64,000 nucleotides of DNA, from assembly GCA_010672925.1 (NCBI GenBank), contig JAAHFP010000004.1:62001-126000 (forward strand). The letters run 5' to 3'. This DNA is from Symploca sp. SIO1C2 (GTDB taxonomy: Bacteria; Cyanobacteriota; Cyanobacteriia; Cyanobacteriales; Coleofasciculaceae). Position numbers and translations under genes: made by a program. Below are positions 62,701 through 64,000 of the stretch, piece after piece (the stretch's first letter is position 1; each line of letters opens with the position of its first letter). The notes under the pieces are model-generated. The model made no database searches. It saw only the letters and a list, made by a program, of their open reading frames with translations, and was not told the DNA's origin.

Positions 62701-63681
62701 CTAAATAATTACCTCTTGCCACACAAAACCGGGATTAAATCTTGAATTAATTTCCTCAGTTGTGCTACTGATGGATGATTTATGATTATCTAATTTGGAA
62801 TTACTTTGCTGTTGGTTGAAAACTACATTCATCGATTGGGCTTTTCTTTCAACTTTTTCCTTGACAATCTGCTTTTGTTGATACTCAGCAATTTTTACTT
62901 GAGCTTTCTGGTAGGCAGAGGTATCTGGGGAAATTTGTAAGAGATACTGCAAAGCTCCTTGAAAATCTCTTACCTGGGCTCGGTTAAAGGCTTGTTGTAA
63001 TAAATATTCCGCTTGAATTTGCTGCTTTCGCTGATATTCAATAAGTTTCGGCTGAAGCTTAGCTCCTGTTGGTGTTTCTTGAGGGATTTGTTTGATCAGA
63101 GCCAGAGCTCCGGTAAAATCATTTTGGGCTGCTAGTTGGTAAACCTGTTGCAACAACTGTTGAGCTTCTAGCTCAAGTTTCGGTATAGCTCCCAGAACTA
63201 ATGGCAGCATTTTCTTGCGCCAAACAGCAATATCGGGAGTCTGATGTGCTCCCTCCAACACATCTCGCCACCTTCCTTCCTTAAAAGCTTGTTCTGTGGC
63301 TTGAAACTGGGTAGCAGCTAGATACCAATCCCTGCGCCATTGTAGGATAGCATCAGCAGATTCTTCATAAGCAGAACTATCGGTGGGAATAGATTGTGCT
63401 AAAGCGATCGCTTGCTCAAAATACCCCTCTTGATATTGTTCCCTCGCTATTTGTAACAGGCTATCTCCAGAAGAGGAGGGTGCAACATAAAATAGAGAAT
63501 ACAACCCCCATGAGATGGCCACAAAATTAGAACTGGCTAGAGCAATTCCCATTCCTGTAAAGAATAACGGGAGTTTTAAGCTTTGGTACTCCGATGGTTC
63601 TGCTTGTGCCAATTCCATGGGCAGTTGTTCAACTTCAGGGGAATTAGCAGCTAATTGTTGGGATAGCTCCTTTTGTGTCAT
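62701..63681 (-). CDS. Membrane-anchored helical-repeat protein of unknown function
   Basis: 326 residues. An N-terminal cytoplasmic lead (~1-35), one membrane segment (FFTGMGIALASSNFVAISWG), then four or so TPR-like helical hairpins (REQYQEGYFEQAIALAQSIP; QVYQLAAQNDFTGALALIKQ; QQAFNRAQVRDFQGALQYLL). A Lys/Glu/Gln-rich tail (QKQIVKEKVERKAQS) follows. The A/G and aromatic spacing of the hairpins fits a TPR fold. No catalytic residues. Role probably scaffolding; the family is not recognised. The ATG has GGAAGAAGGAATG before it. Confidence 0.75.
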   Translation of the reverse strand: MTQKELSQQLAANSPEVEQLPMELAQAEPSEYQSLKLPLFFTGMGIALASSNFVAISWGLYSLFYVAPSSSGDSLLQIAREQYQEGYFEQAIALAQSIPTDSSAYEESADAILQWRRDWYLAATQFQATEQAFKEGRWRDVLEGAHQTPDIAVWRKKMLPLVLGAIPKLELEAQQLLQQVYQLAAQNDFTGALALIKQIPQETPTGAKLQPKLIEYQRKQQIQAEYLLQQAFNRAQVRDFQGALQYLLQISPDTSAYQKAQVKIAEYQQKQIVKEKVERKAQSMNVVFNQQQSNSKLDNHKSSISSTTEEINSRFNPGFVWQEVII

Positions 63682-64000
63682 TCCTTCTTCTTCCTTATCT
63701 TCAGCTTCTCTGAAGAAACAATTTTAGATTTTAGATTTTAGATTTTAGATTTTAGATTGAATCAATCCTTCATAACGAATACTACTGTTCCAGTGGAACT
63801 GCTTTCAAGAAACACCGAGTTAGGAGTCAGGATAGAAGCGAATTTGACTTGTCTTTTTCCTTCGTCGGGGGTTGTGTGCGGCCCGTTGGGTGATCTGAAG
63901 AAACAAGTTTTATCCCCTGACTTATGTAACTATTTCAGCCTTTTACTAGTCCTTCCGGAATACATGGCAATTATGAATTTTTTGCTTCTTGAGAATTTCA
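63682..64000. other. Window end: heptamer array and unassigned sequence
   Basis: TTTTAGA heptamers repeat five times at 63721-63757. Beyond ~63780 a GC-richer stretch (about 63860-63890, GTGTGCGGCCCGTTGGGTGA) differs from its surroundings and could be part of an insertion element, but I cannot identify it. No gene is supported in the remaining bases. Confidence 0.4.

Noticed and set aside
63850-63900. Group II intron or insertion sequence end
   Set aside because: The GTGTGCGGCCCGTTGG stretch is GC-rich but matches no intron domain V or insertion-sequence end I can verify, and the window stops soon after.

Overview
The window is chromosomal DNA of a cyanobacterium, most likely a filamentous one with a large, repeat-rich genome. 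The evidence is a complete kaiABC clock cluster with full-length KaiA, a ThiO-ThiG fusion, a Psb35-like photosystem II protein, families known mainly from cyanobacteria (CPP1-like, DUF1830, DUF4079, DICT), a cyanobacteriochrome-type histidine kinase, several pentapeptide-repeat and WD40 proteins, many copies of GCGATCGC (HIP1), and numerous heptamer short tandem repeats. The genus cannot be fixed from sequence alone. No rRNA, tRNA or CRISPR array was recognised.

Layout. 1-4.4 kb: the 3' end of a large GAF histidine kinase, a CheY-like regulator, a CPP1-like J-domain membrane protein and an OmpR-type regulator. 4.6-9.6 kb: M1 aminopeptidase with HEAT repeats, ABC1/UbiB kinase, small membrane protein. 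9.6-10.7 kb: a decayed patch with a broken caspase-like gene, a small element with a 9-bp target duplication, and other repeats. 10.7-17.2 kb: precorrin-6A reductase, sugar-phosphate nucleotidyltransferase fusion, SSB, a TacA/TacT-like toxin-antitoxin pair, and a second copy of the 9-bp-duplication element. 17.3-23.3 kb: a DXCF-type cyanobacteriochrome kinase, a lipoprotein, a membrane protein, a pentapeptide protein and a small unknown protein. 24-31.3 kb: MoaD, kaiC-kaiB-kaiA, and divergently a CBS/histidine-kinase protein with degenerate receivers. 31.3-34 kb: a broken NACHT-HEAT gene and a dense set of palindromic repeats. 34-38 kb: ThiO-ThiG fusion and three small proteins. 38.8-43.7 kb: radical SAM protein, DICT protein, four 105-bp tandem repeats, pentapeptide protein, Vat-like acetyltransferase. 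43.9-48.4 kb: lspA, bioY, purB, Psb35-like gene, thioesterase, def. 48.4-51.4 kb: dnaA, candidate oriC with DnaA boxes, dnaN. 51.6-60 kb: RRM protein, a large NB-ARC/WD40 protein, a response regulator and a dCache histidine kinase. 60.4-63.7 kb: alpha/beta hydrolase divergent from a LysR regulator, then a membrane-anchored helical-repeat protein.

How it fits together. Most of the window is housekeeping (replication initiation, protein maturation, cofactor and purine synthesis) mixed with signal transduction: four histidine kinases and three response regulators, two of the kinases next to a regulator, plus the circadian oscillator.

The most unusual content is the repeats. A small element family leaves 9-bp target duplications. 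A 204-bp element is built from two inverted pairs of perfect palindromes whose arms change while pairing is kept. A composite heptamer repeat has entered coding sequences at domain boundaries: the ThiO-ThiG linker, the joint between two seven-bladed WD40 propellers, and a radical SAM C-terminus. No single new system is proven here; these repeats, the kaiABC-adjacent kinase and the cyanobacteriochrome deserve the closest look.
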